Shown piece after piece: positions 46,409 through 51,227 of a DNA stretch of 51,331 bases. Location of the stretch: positions 1 to 51,331 of IMG/VR virus record IMGVR_UViG_3300032294_001446. The stretch is one strand, 5' to 3'. Every line of letters starts with the position of its first letter. The stretch's first letter is position 1. Made by a program: the position numbers and the translations under genes. The stretch comes from a virus. The notes below the pieces were generated by a model, which was not told where the DNA came from, searched no databases, and was given only the letters and a program-made list of their open reading frames with translations.

Positions 46409-47164
46409 TTAGATAATTCGTGACTTCTCGTGACCAACGCGAATGCGAGGATCACACCAAATTTCAAATCCTGCTTCTTTTGCATCCAAACAGAAGGATA
46501 CGTCTTCTCCACACATATCTTGTACTTCACCAGATTCAAAGATTTGCATCTTCGGAGCAAACCAAGGATACTTCATCTCTTCGTGTTCAAAGACACCGTT
46601 CTTGATGAGTACCCAACCAAATCCAGTATAGTCAACTGTAAATGGTTTGCGACGCTTCTGAATACTTTCACCAGTTTCATGATTCATCACTCCACCATTG
46701 CCTCTGAAATCATCTTCATCGAGCCAGTGTGCCACAGAGGTTGTTTGACCATCTTCGGTCATATACCACCCAGCGGCAATGTCTTTATCCATCAGAACCA
46801 ATTGCCAGAACTTTTCACTGTTAAAAACGATATCAGAGTCAATCCACAGTTGCCAGTCATATTTTAGTTTACCATCCCAGGGTTTCTGATCAGGACCACG
46901 TAGAACATTTGCACCCAGACACTTACAACGTGCAAAGTTCACCATCGAACTATAATCTTGTGAGATCTGAATACTTGCACCTGCTTGTACTAGATCAAAA
47001 CAGAGTTGAACAAAATTTTTCAGATATGTATAAGAAACACCACGACCTGGAAGACAAAAAACAATTGTCTTTCCTCGTACCATTTCTCTTGCCTTATCGT
47101 AGTCCCATTCGGGTTCTTTTGCGACTACTGGCGATTTTGCTTTTACAGTAAATCCTTTTGTCAT
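46409..47164 (-). CDS. GT-A fold glycosyltransferase (family 2-like)
   Basis: 251 residues from ATG 47162-47164; an in-frame TTG six codons earlier lies near the predicted transcription start and is less likely. TIVFCLPGRGVSYTYLKNFV forms the first Rossmann-like strand-loop, YDWQLWIDSDIVFN holds the DxD metal/nucleotide-sugar motif, and MCGEDVSFCLDAKEAGFEIW is the usual E-D acceptor-side motif of such enzymes. It likely transfers a sugar to a phage or host surface component or to DNA; the acceptor cannot be read from sequence. Driven by the TTGACA/TATGAT promoter. Confidence 0.88.
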   Translation of the reverse strand: MTKGFTVKAKSPVVAKEPEWDYDKAREMVRGKTIVFCLPGRGVSYTYLKNFVQLCFDLVQAGASIQISQDYSSMVNFARCKCLGANVLRGPDQKPWDGKLKYDWQLWIDSDIVFNSEKFWQLVLMDKDIAAGWYMTEDGQTTSVAHWLDEDDFRGNGGVMNHETGESIQKRRKPFTVDYTGFGWVLIKNGVFEHEEMKYPWFAPKMQIFESGEVQDMCGEDVSFCLDAKEAGFEIWCDPRIRVGHEKSRII

Positions 47165-47186
47165 AACTTGATTAATTTTCAATCAT

Positions 47187-47215
47187 ATCATACAGTATTA
47201 TGTAGCGGTTGTCAA
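47187..47215 (-). promoter_or_regulatory. Sigma70-type promoter for the glycosyltransferase-speD operon
   Basis: On the minus strand TTGACA (47215-47210), a 17-base spacer, then TATGAT (47192-47187). It is the best consensus promoter in the window and uses host sigma rather than the late octamer. The -35 overlaps the TGA of the upstream 52-aa gene. The predicted start is about 15 bases before the ATG at 47164, giving a very short leader. Confidence 0.75.
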
Positions 47216-47370
47216 TCGATGACTTCCTGATAATGGAGATCCTCTATTGAATAATCAGTCTTCATTAAACCAACCATATTTTTAAGAGTACTCCAAGTTA
47301 TATCAAATTCCTTTTCATCAACTGCTTGAAATAAACATCGATCCTTAGCATAAATGTCATATTTTTTCAT
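47212..47370 (-). CDS. Small hypothetical protein, 52 aa
   Basis: ATG at 47368-47370 overlaps the preceding stop codon (ATGA), so it is probably translationally coupled to the AbrB-like gene. Sequence MKKYDIYAKDRCLFQAVDEK then EFDITWSTLKNMVGLMKTDY. A short alpha/beta protein seen in cyanophages; no known function. Confidence 0.8.
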   Translation of the reverse strand: MKKYDIYAKDRCLFQAVDEKEFDITWSTLKNMVGLMKTDYSIEDLHYQEVID

Positions 47371-47540
47371 TCAGATACCTCTGAAAGAATAATGTCCTTA
47401 CCGTCTAGATTAAACAGTATTTCAGTGTCTTCATACCACCCAAGTTCATTCACCATCCATTCTGGTAGTTTAATTGAATACTCACCTGTGATTGTATCAA
47501 CCTCTATGGGGCGCTTTTCCTCTCCGGATTTTTTTCTCAT
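47367..47540 (-). CDS. AbrB/SpoVT-like swapped-hairpin protein, 57 aa
   Basis: ATG at 47538-47540. The core ITGEYSIKLPEWMVNELGWY followed by EDTEILFNLDGKDIILSE has the pattern of the AbrB/MazE swapped-hairpin fold (strand, turn, L.P...., G...G, strand). Such proteins bind DNA as dimers, so a phage transcription regulator is the best guess. Overlaps the next gene by four bases. First gene of this AT-rich unit. Confidence 0.8.
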   Translation of the reverse strand: MRKKSGEEKRPIEVDTITGEYSIKLPEWMVNELGWYEDTEILFNLDGKDIILSEVSE

Positions 47541-47805
47541 TCTGTGGATTATATTTTTGAATTATATAGCAAACCTTACAATTGTATTTTATATCTCCGG
47601 AATTTTTTGTATTTGGGGGTATGGGGGTTTATGAATTTGAAATGCCTTTATGATTTATCGCGCTTTCGTAACACTTTGTAGACTTAGGGATCCATTGCGA
47701 TTTATAACGCCGCCCCCCATCACGCGCCGCGCCCGACCCCCCGCACCCGGCGGGGGACCTGCGTCTGCACGAACGCACCCATAAGGGCGCCGCGCCCCGC
47801 AGGGG
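47541..47805. other. Intergenic AT-to-GC junction with a promoter and GC hairpins
   Basis: No convincing gene in 265 bases. On the minus strand a TATAAT (47566-47561) in TGCTATATAAT context lies before the AbrB-like gene, without a good -35. Composition changes abruptly near 47640-47700: the left side is AT-rich, the right side almost pure G/C. After the stop codon at 47806 the minus strand has a short CCCC-TGC-GGGG hairpin and, nearer 47740, a CCCCCGC / GCGGGGG hairpin. A TTATAAATC (minus strand, near 47700) resembles a degenerate late octamer. Confidence 0.5.
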
Positions 47806-47976
47806 TCAGTCGCGGTCGCTGATGTTCCACCGACCCCATCCGCCGTTGGCGTGGGCGTCGCGGGTTTCGATCGCCTGCATCCGCTGCGTCAGAGTGTACT
47901 TACCCCAGAGAGTGAGGTCGGTGCTCTGATAGCAGTCTTCCCAGATGCGGTTGGCGGTTTCGAGGGTCATGGTCAT
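47806..47976 (-). CDS. Small array gene 1, 56 aa, hypothetical
   Basis: Start set at ATG 47974-47976, directly behind the conserved leader (CACCCGAACCGACC), rather than the longer open frame that runs through the promoter. A second ATG follows two codons later. Sequence MTMTLETANRIWEDCYQSTD then LTLWGKYTLTQRMQAIETRD. Not recognised. Last gene of the GC-rich array before the AT-rich part. Confidence 0.68.
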   Translation of the reverse strand: MTMTLETANRIWEDCYQSTDLTLWGKYTLTQRMQAIETRDAHANGGWGRWNISDRD

Positions 47977-48052
47977 GGTCGGTTCGGGTGTTGAACTGAG
48001 ATCAGTATAGCAGGTCGGGGGCAGGTTGACGCCCACCCCCACGAACAGGTCA
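47974..48052 (-). promoter_or_regulatory. Array unit R1: hairpin + extended -10 + leader
   Basis: Runs from the TGA of the 64-aa gene to the ATG of the 56-aa gene. Hairpin 48017-48040 with 9-bp stem (two G.U pairs) and loop CGTCAA, the reverse complement of the loop in R2-R7. The -10 is TGCTATACT (hexamer 48009-48004), the best in the family. Confidence 0.78.
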
Positions 48053-48244
48053 GTCAAAGCACGGTGCTTTGACGGTGTGAGCACAAGACTCAGAATACTG
48101 TCCAGCGATGATGGCAGTAGGCACGCCCCAGTGAACGTATTGAGAAGGGCGACCGTCAGCATTCTTAGCATTATCAGCGGCAGAGATCCACACGGTCTGG
48201 CGGTCAGCGATGCGGGTTGCCTGAGAGAGGGGGAAGCGGGTCAT
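48050..48244 (-). CDS. Small array gene 2, 64 aa, hypothetical
   Basis: ATG at 48242-48244 behind the conserved leader. Sequence TRFPLSQATRIADRQTVWIS...YVHWGVPTAIIAGQYSESCA ending KAPCFD. Soluble, not recognised; the internal part resembles a short beta-sheet domain. Its last codons contain a 21-base palindrome (48053-48073). Stop codon belongs to the R1 unit. Confidence 0.7.
   Translation of the reverse strand: MTRFPLSQATRIADRQTVWISAADNAKNADGRPSQYVHWGVPTAIIAGQYSESCAHTVKAPCFD
48053..48073. repeat. 21-base perfect palindrome at the end of array gene 2
   Basis: GTCAAAGCAC, one central base, then GTGCTTTGAC: ten-base perfect arms. It sits inside the last codons, adjoining the R1 hairpin. Could be an operator, a recombination site or an RNA hairpin before the stop codon. 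Confidence 0.6.
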
Positions 48245-48316
48245 GGTCGGTTCGGGTGTGAACTGGAATCAGTGTAGCAGGTCGGGGGCAGGCGTCAACC
48301 TGCCCCGTAGGGTTCA
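48242..48316 (-). promoter_or_regulatory. Array unit R2: hairpin + extended -10 + leader
   Basis: 75 bases from TGA to ATG. Hairpin 48285-48306: GGGGCAGG stem, loop TTGACG, then CCTGCCCC. The loop hexamer is spaced 16 bases from TACACT (48276-48271, in TGCTACACT context). Leader CAGTTCACACCCGAACC precedes the ATG. Confidence 0.85.
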
Positions 48317-48580
48317 GATCCTCTCCAGATCACCGTGCTGCAGAGCACGGTGGAGCAGGCGGCCCCAGGAGGTTGCCTCCCGTGCCTCAGGATCCTGCAG
48401 CAGGTCAGTCCAGCGAGCAGCAGCGCCGTCATCCTCAAAGGCGAAACGGTATTCGGTGCTGCTGCTGCTGTAGGTTACCAGCAGGTCGAATGTGCCCTGC
48501 AGGTCACCTGGCACGATCGCCAGATGGGAGATGGCGCTGCTGTTCACAGAAGCGGCGGCGATGGCGGTTGCGGTAGTCAT
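48314..48580 (-). CDS. Small array gene 3, KTSC-like domain, 88 aa
   Basis: ATG at 48578-48580 behind the leader. Residues about 12-85 follow the KTSC pattern: VNSSAISHLAIVPGD, then LLVTYSSSSTEYRFAFEDDG, then an aromatic RWTDLL helix and the terminal TSWGRLLHRALQHGDLERI (compare the S.G..FN..IR ending of KTSC domains). KTSC domains occur in many small phage proteins and are of unsettled function. The call is moderate because the lysine of the KTSC motif is not visible. Confidence 0.65.
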   Translation of the reverse strand: MTTATAIAAASVNSSAISHLAIVPGDLQGTFDLLVTYSSSSTEYRFAFEDDGAAARWTDLLQDPEAREATSWGRLLHRALQHGDLERI

Positions 48581-48652
48581 GGTCGGTTCGGGTGTGAACT
48601 GGAATCAGTGTAGCAGGTCGGGGGCAGGCGTCAACCTGCCCCGTAGGGTTCA
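48578..48652 (-). promoter_or_regulatory. Array unit R3: hairpin + extended -10 + leader
   Basis: 75 bases from TGA to ATG and the same sequence as R2. Hairpin 48621-48642 with TTGACG loop; TACACT at 48612-48607. Confidence 0.85.
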
Positions 48653-48862
48653 GGGTGTGGGATCGTATCCGTCGATGATCTCATTAACCGCAGCAGTCGG
48701 GGTCATACCCTCTAGGAAGCGATCCAACAGAGCATCCAGCGCCCATCCGTGGTCAGCGGACCCCATGATCCGCTCAACGTAGTCATCCTCACAGATCATG
48801 CCGTAGGCAGCATCCCAGAAGGTGCAAAAGTCTTGGGAGTCGAAGCAGTTGTCGGTGGTCAT
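48650..48862 (-). CDS. Small array gene 4, acidic, 70 aa
   Basis: ATG at 48860-48862 behind the leader. Sequence MTTDNCFDSQDFCTFWDAAY, ICEDDYVERIMGSADHGWAL then a helix ending GMTPTAAVNEIIDGYDPTP. Strongly acidic, helical, not recognised. An acidic small early protein is compatible with a host-takeover or DNA-mimic role, but nothing proves it. Confidence 0.7.
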   Translation of the reverse strand: MTTDNCFDSQDFCTFWDAAYGMICEDDYVERIMGSADHGWALDALLDRFLEGMTPTAAVNEIIDGYDPTP

Positions 48863-48934
48863 GGTCGGTTCAGGTGTGAACTGGAATCAGTGTAGCAGGT
48901 CGGGGGCAGGCGTCAACCTGCCCCGTAGGGGTCA
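48860..48934 (-). promoter_or_regulatory. Array unit R4: hairpin + extended -10 + leader
   Basis: 75 bases. Hairpin 48903-48924 with TTGACG loop; TACACT at 48894-48889. The leader has one change (CACCTGAACC instead of CACCCGAACC). Confidence 0.85.
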
Positions 48935-49123
48935 GTATCCCAACCAGGTCAACAGTTCGCCCGCGTCGACCCCATAGATTCCCCAATGGTCAGCGGTGCC
49001 GTACTCCTGCAGGAACTCATTGATGCTGCCGTGGAGGTCGGCAGCATACAGGGCGTCGTCATAGGTGACGCATCCGTTGTCATCGGCAATGGTCAACAGT
49101 TGATCGGCGAAGGTCTCAGGCAT
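48932..49123 (-). CDS. Small array gene 5, acidic, 63 aa
   Basis: ATG at 49121-49123; the leader has one extra base before it. Sequence MPETFADQLLTIADDNGCVT, YDDALYAADLHGSINEFLQE, ending GVDAGELLTWLGY. Acidic and helical like array gene 4 but not clearly homologous. Not recognised. Confidence 0.7.
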   Translation of the reverse strand: MPETFADQLLTIADDNGCVTYDDALYAADLHGSINEFLQEYGTADHWGIYGVDAGELLTWLGY

Positions 49124-49196
49124 CGGTCGGTTCGGGTGTGAACTGGAATCAGTGTAGCAGGTCGGGGGCAGGCGTCAACCTGCCCCGTAGGGTTCA
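49121..49196 (-). promoter_or_regulatory. Array unit R5: hairpin + extended -10 + leader
   Basis: 76 bases. Hairpin 49165-49186 with TTGACG loop; TACACT at 49156-49151. The leader ends CCGAACCGACCG before the ATG. Confidence 0.85.
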
Positions 49197-49400
49197 GATC
49201 TGCTCTGTCATCTGCTGGCGGATCATGGTGCGGATGGTGAAAGCGCTGTCGCGGATGCGGCGGCAGGAGTCGGGGATCATGTCGTTCTCACCGTTGCGAG
49301 CAGCAGTCTCCAGTTCACCCCAGCGGATGCCTGCGTCGATCAGGGCGTGGCAGATCTCATCAGCGATGGCAGGGGTCACGGTCAGGGTCAGGGTGGTCAT
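49194..49400 (-). CDS. Small array gene 6, helical, 68 aa
   Basis: ATG at 49398-49400 behind a slightly shortened leader. Sequence TLTLTVTPAIADEICHALID then AGIRWGELETAARNGENDMI and an Arg-rich helix RRIRDSAFTIRTMIRQQMTE. Not recognised; looks like a small helical bundle. Confidence 0.7.
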   Translation of the reverse strand: MTTLTLTVTPAIADEICHALIDAGIRWGELETAARNGENDMIPDSCRRIRDSAFTIRTMIRQQMTEQI

Positions 49401-49470
49401 CGGGTTCGGGTGTGAACTGGAATCAGTGTAGCAGGTCGGGGGCAGGCGTCAACCTGCCCCGTAGGGGTCA
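49398..49470 (-). promoter_or_regulatory. Array unit R6: hairpin + extended -10 + leader
   Basis: 73 bases. Hairpin 49439-49460 with TTGACG loop; TACACT at 49430-49425. The leader is intact to CCCGAACC, then diverges. Confidence 0.85.
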
Positions 49471-49620
49471 GCAAAAGTGCCCCTTCAGAGCAGTCTGAAC
49501 CTCCGCCCAGTCTTTGCAGCGGATGGGAGGATGAACGTCGCTCCAGATGACAAATCCGCTGCGCTTACGGTGGGTGCCCACTTCAGTGATCTGAACCGAG
49601 TGCTTGAGGGTGGTTGCCAT
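49468..49620 (-). CDS. Small array gene 7, 50 aa
   Basis: ATG at 49618-49620 and TGA at 49468-49470, both placed by the flanking repeats. Sequence MATTLKHSVQITEVGTHRKR then SGFVIWSDVHPPIRCKDWAE and the ending VQTALKGHFC. Beta-strand rich, basic; not recognised. A longer open frame in another phase overlaps it and is rejected. Confidence 0.68.
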   Translation of the reverse strand: MATTLKHSVQITEVGTHRKRSGFVIWSDVHPPIRCKDWAEVQTALKGHFC

Positions 49621-49689
49621 GGGGTGGGGGTGTGAACTGGAATCAGTGTAGCAGGTCGGGGGCAGGCGTCAACCTGCCCCGTAGGGTCA
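49618..49689 (-). promoter_or_regulatory. Array unit R7: hairpin + extended -10 + leader
   Basis: 72 bases. Hairpin 49659-49680 with TTGACG loop; TACACT at 49650-49645. The leader is conserved only through CAGTTCACACC; the rest is C-rich and different. Confidence 0.85.
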
Positions 49690-49911
49690 AACGGCAACCC
49701 AGTAAGATTTGCCGTCGCGTTCCTGTTGCTCCGCCATGATAAAGGCACCGCTGCTGGAGCATCCGCGCCAACCCTGGACCTGGTAGTAACAGTCCTCCAG
49801 GGTGTCAGCATAGGCAACGGTGCTGGCGATCTTACCGCCCCTCACGAACGCCACCGCGAACGGATAGCGGGTGGGGGAGAGGATCGTCTGCAGGGGGGTG
49901 GGATCGGTCAT
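49687..49911 (-). CDS. Small array gene 8, 74 aa
   Basis: ATG at 49909-49911 behind the leader. Sequence MTDPTPLQTILSPTRYPFAV, AFVRGGKIASTVAYADTLED, CYYQVQGWRGCSSSGAFIMA, ending KSYWVAV. A compact beta-alpha-beta protein; not recognised. Three Cys are present without a CxxC pair. Confidence 0.7.
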   Translation of the reverse strand: MTDPTPLQTILSPTRYPFAVAFVRGGKIASTVAYADTLEDCYYQVQGWRGCSSSGAFIMAEQQERDGKSYWVAV

Positions 49912-49952
49912 GGTCGGTTCGGGGTGTGAACTGATAAAACTATAGCAGATCA
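49909..49952 (-). promoter_or_regulatory. Array unit R8: -10 and leader without hairpin
   Basis: Only 44 bases from TGA to ATG. TGCTATAGT gives the extended -10 (hexamer 49944-49939), followed by CAGTTCACACC and CGAACCGACC. No hairpin and no TTGACG at the usual place; the -35 region would fall in the upstream gene. Confidence 0.7.
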
Positions 49953-50138
49953 GCGAACGTCCTGAAGGGCGGTTGCCTTGGTGCTCTGATGAACCGATCG
50001 GGAACCAGCACCAGTCCGAACGCGAGAGGAACCACCCTTAATCCGTGATGCCCAACGATTGGCGCTAGCACCATGGGCAACGGGCAGGCGGGTGACCTTG
50101 AATTGGATGCCGTCAACGGTGATAGAAGTCTGGGTCAT
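49950..50138 (-). CDS. Small array gene 9, basic, 62 aa
   Basis: Start set at ATG 50136-50138 behind the leader; the longer open frame crosses the promoter. Sequence MTQTSITVDGIQFKVTRLPV, AHGASANRWASRIKGGSSRV, RTGAGSRSVHQSTKATALQD. Highly basic Ser/Arg/Gly-rich second half, probably nucleic-acid binding or disordered. Not recognised. Confidence 0.68.
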   Translation of the reverse strand: MTQTSITVDGIQFKVTRLPVAHGASANRWASRIKGGSSRVRTGAGSRSVHQSTKATALQDVR

Positions 50139-50214
50139 GGTCGGTTCGGGTGTTGAACTGAGATCACTGTAGGGGCAAAAGGGAAGGGTCTCCCCCTCCG
50201 TTGTGACACTGTCA
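50136..50214 (-). promoter_or_regulatory. Array unit R9: different terminator + -10 + leader
   Basis: -10-like TACAGT at 50171-50166, then CAGTTCAACACCCGAACC to the ATG. Upstream is an unrelated stem-loop at 50182-50199 (GGAGGGG, GAGA loop, CCCTTCC, then CTTTTG), a better intrinsic terminator than the R2-R7 hairpin. Confidence 0.72.
50182..50199 (-). terminator. GAGA-loop terminator in unit R9
   Basis: 7-bp stem with one G.U pair, GNRA-type GAGA loop and four T shortly after, 13 bases past the stop codon at 50212. It ends the 49-aa gene transcript. Confidence 0.6.
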
Positions 50215-50361
50215 GAACTGGACCTGATCAGCAGTCGGGGCGCTGATCTCAGTATAATGCTCGGCAGCATTCTCCTGATCGGCGATAGAGTCGAGAATGC
50301 TCAACAGTTCGGCACCATTGTCACCGCGACGGAGAAGAGAAATGGCGAAATCAGCAGACAT
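50212..50361 (-). CDS. Small conserved-looking protein, 49 aa
   Basis: ATG at 50359-50361, TGA at 50212-50214. Sequence MSADFAISLLRRGDNGAELL then SILDSIADQENAAEHYTEIS. The S..F.I.LLR.G..G..LL.ILD.I pattern recurs in short cyanobacterial and cyanophage proteins, function unknown. Unlike its neighbours it lacks the CAGTTCACACC leader and has a 53-base leader behind a perfect TATAAT. Confidence 0.72.
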   Translation of the reverse strand: MSADFAISLLRRGDNGAELLSILDSIADQENAAEHYTEISAPTADQVQF

Positions 50362-50414
50362 TGTAGAAAAAACTAAAAGGTTTGGTAGAAGTCTTTAAGG
50401 GCGCTCCCGTTTCC

Positions 50415-50420
50415 ATTATA
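50415..50420 (-). promoter_or_regulatory. TATAAT -10 element for the 49-aa gene
   Basis: A perfect -10 hexamer (minus strand, 50420-50415) just after the stop codon of the repeat-protein gene. No good -35 is seen 16-18 bases upstream, so activation or a degenerate -35 would be needed. Confidence 0.45.
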
Positions 50421-50425
50421 TTAGA

Positions 50426-50656
50426 TTAGGCAGCAATCGGTTCAGGAATCAGGCGCAAAATGTCATCCTCCCAACGATAAAAGTTCAGAATTTCGTTCTC
50501 GTCATGAATGTTAATCTCGTCACGAATCTCGTCATGAATGTTAATCTCGTCACGAATCTCGTCATGAATGTTAATCTCGTCACGAATCTCGTCACGAATC
50601 TCGTCACGAATCTCGTCACGAATGTTAATCTCGTCACGAATCTCGAATGCCTTCAT
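50426..50656 (-). CDS. EIRD/EINIHD tandem-repeat protein, 76 aa
   Basis: ATG at 50654-50656 behind a leader with CAGTTCACACC. Residues about 5-53 consist of EIRD units (4 aa) and EINIHD units (6 aa), giving a 10-aa super-period repeated three times, encoded by near-identical DNA. A unique C-terminus follows (NEILNFYRWEDDILRLIPEP). Alternating acidic, hydrophobic and basic residues suggest a charged helix or solenoid. Not recognised. Repeat number is expected to vary among relatives. Confidence 0.7.
   Translation of the reverse strand: MKAFEIRDEINIRDEIRDEIRDEIRDEINIHDEIRDEINIHDEIRDEINIHDENEILNFYRWEDDILRLIPEPIAA
50501..50614 (-). repeat. 30-bp and 12-bp in-frame tandem repeats
   Basis: Three 30-bp units (50501-50530, 50531-50560, 50561-50590), the first two identical and the third differing only slightly, followed by 12-bp units GTCACGAATCTC (plus strand) at 50591-50602 and 50603-50614, then more degenerate copies. 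All lengths are multiples of three and keep the frame. Confidence 0.88.
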
Positions 50657-50697
50657 GATTTGTTCGTGGTGTGAACTGAAGTCAGTATAGAGGGTCA
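50654..50697 (-). promoter_or_regulatory. Array unit R10: -10 and leader without hairpin
   Basis: 44 bases from TGA to ATG. TATACT at 50689-50684, then GACTTCAGTTCACACCACGA before the start codon region. No hairpin, no TTGACG. Confidence 0.7.
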
Positions 50698-50832
50698 GAC
50701 AGTCAGGGTGGTGGAGGGTTGCGCCACTGGTTCAGGTGTCACAAGGTAGTGAGTGATCCAGGCGGCAGAGACCCCTGATACCATCATCGCCAGCAGGGTG
50801 GCAATGATCTGGTGCATGGTAGTGTCGCTCAT
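50695..50832 (-). CDS. Small single-span membrane protein, 45 aa
   Basis: Start chosen at ATG 50830-50832, which overlaps the preceding stop codon (ATGA); an upstream reading would run through the previous gene. One membrane segment, IIATLLAMMVSGVSAAWI, near the N-terminus, then a Pro/Thr-rich tail TPEPVAQPSTTLTV. Coupled to another small membrane protein. A lysis or membrane-modifying role is possible but not shown. Confidence 0.68.
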   Translation of the reverse strand: MSDTTMHQIIATLLAMMVSGVSAAWITHYLVTPEPVAQPSTTLTV

Positions 50833-50996
50833 TGTGAGATCAGGTCGGCGGCAGTGTAAAGGGCACCTGCTGTCACGGTGCGGACGGGGCGGATCGGTTC
50901 CCAGAGCAACCACAACAGCAGCGCAGCAACGGTCAAGCGGAGCATGGTAGCGCGGTGGAACTCAGGGGAACGGGAGCGGGTCAGAAAGCGCATCAT
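50829..50996 (-). CDS. Small membrane protein with basic N-terminus, 55 aa
   Basis: Start ATG ATG at 50996 overlaps the preceding stop codon (ATGA). MMRFLTRSRSPEFHRAT is basic, followed by the hydrophobic segment MLRLTVAALLLWLLW, then a soluble tail RPVRTVTAGALYTAADLISQ. An internal ATG at 50943-50945 would give a 38-aa form starting at the membrane segment. Inside-positive topology predicted. Not recognised. Confidence 0.62.
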   Translation of the reverse strand: MMRFLTRSRSPEFHRATMLRLTVAALLLWLLWEPIRPVRTVTAGALYTAADLISQ

Positions 50997-51154
50997 CGCT
51001 CAAGTTGTGCCAGGGAAGACGGAGCGATGTGAGAAGGAGAACCGCAGGAGAGATAGAAGTCTACCATGCGGTCTGCCTCTTCTTTAGTTGTGAACCACTG
51101 GGAGCGCCACTCACAGGAGTTGTAAGGGGTCTGATAGCGAACTTCGAAGCGCAT
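50993..51154 (-). CDS. Small soluble protein, 53 aa
   Basis: Start at ATG 51152-51154 behind the CAGTTCACACC leader; the longer open frame crosses the promoter. Sequence MRFEVRYQTPYNSCEWRSQW then FTTKEEADRMVDFYLSCGSP. A short beta-hairpin plus helix resembling small phage proteins with a W.T.EEA pattern; no family assigned. First of three genes joined by ATGA overlaps. Confidence 0.7.
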   Translation of the reverse strand: MRFEVRYQTPYNSCEWRSQWFTTKEEADRMVDFYLSCGSPSHIAPSSLAQLER

Positions 51155-51227
51155 GGTGTTCAGGTGTGAACTGAGAGAATTGTAGTCGGTCAGAGGGGGC
51201 AGGATGCCCCCCGCTTGTGCCAGTTTA
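51152..51227 (-). promoter_or_regulatory. Array unit R11: different hairpin + -10 + leader
   Basis: From the TAA of the edge gene to the ATG at 51154. Hairpin 51195-51211 (7-bp GGGGGCA / TGCCCCC, 3-base loop) then TACAAT (51184-51179) and CTCAGTTCACACCTGAAC. The loop does not contain TTGACG. Confidence 0.7.

Noticed and set aside
47720-47782. 20-residue minus-strand frame in the GC-rich junction
   Set aside because: Very short, no leader unit or ribosome binding site, and it consists of the GC hairpin sequence.
48026-48782. Several plus-strand open frames of 60-96 aa in the GC-rich array
   Set aside because: They cross the hairpin and promoter units and share the repeated ending FGCELESV only because they read the complement of the repeat.
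47974-49690. Regularly spaced repeats suggesting a CRISPR array
   Set aside because: Units are 72-79 bases, the intervals are about 150-270 bases and encode open reading frames with start and stop codons fixed by the repeats, and no cas-like gene is present.
49485-49817. 110-aa minus-strand open frame across 49485-49817
   Set aside because: It runs through unit R7 and overlaps two cassette genes in another phase; its start is not behind the conserved leader.
50182-50199. Reading the R9 hairpin as another copy of the R2-R7 hairpin
   Set aside because: Stem and loop sequences differ completely; only the position between stop codon and -10 is shared.
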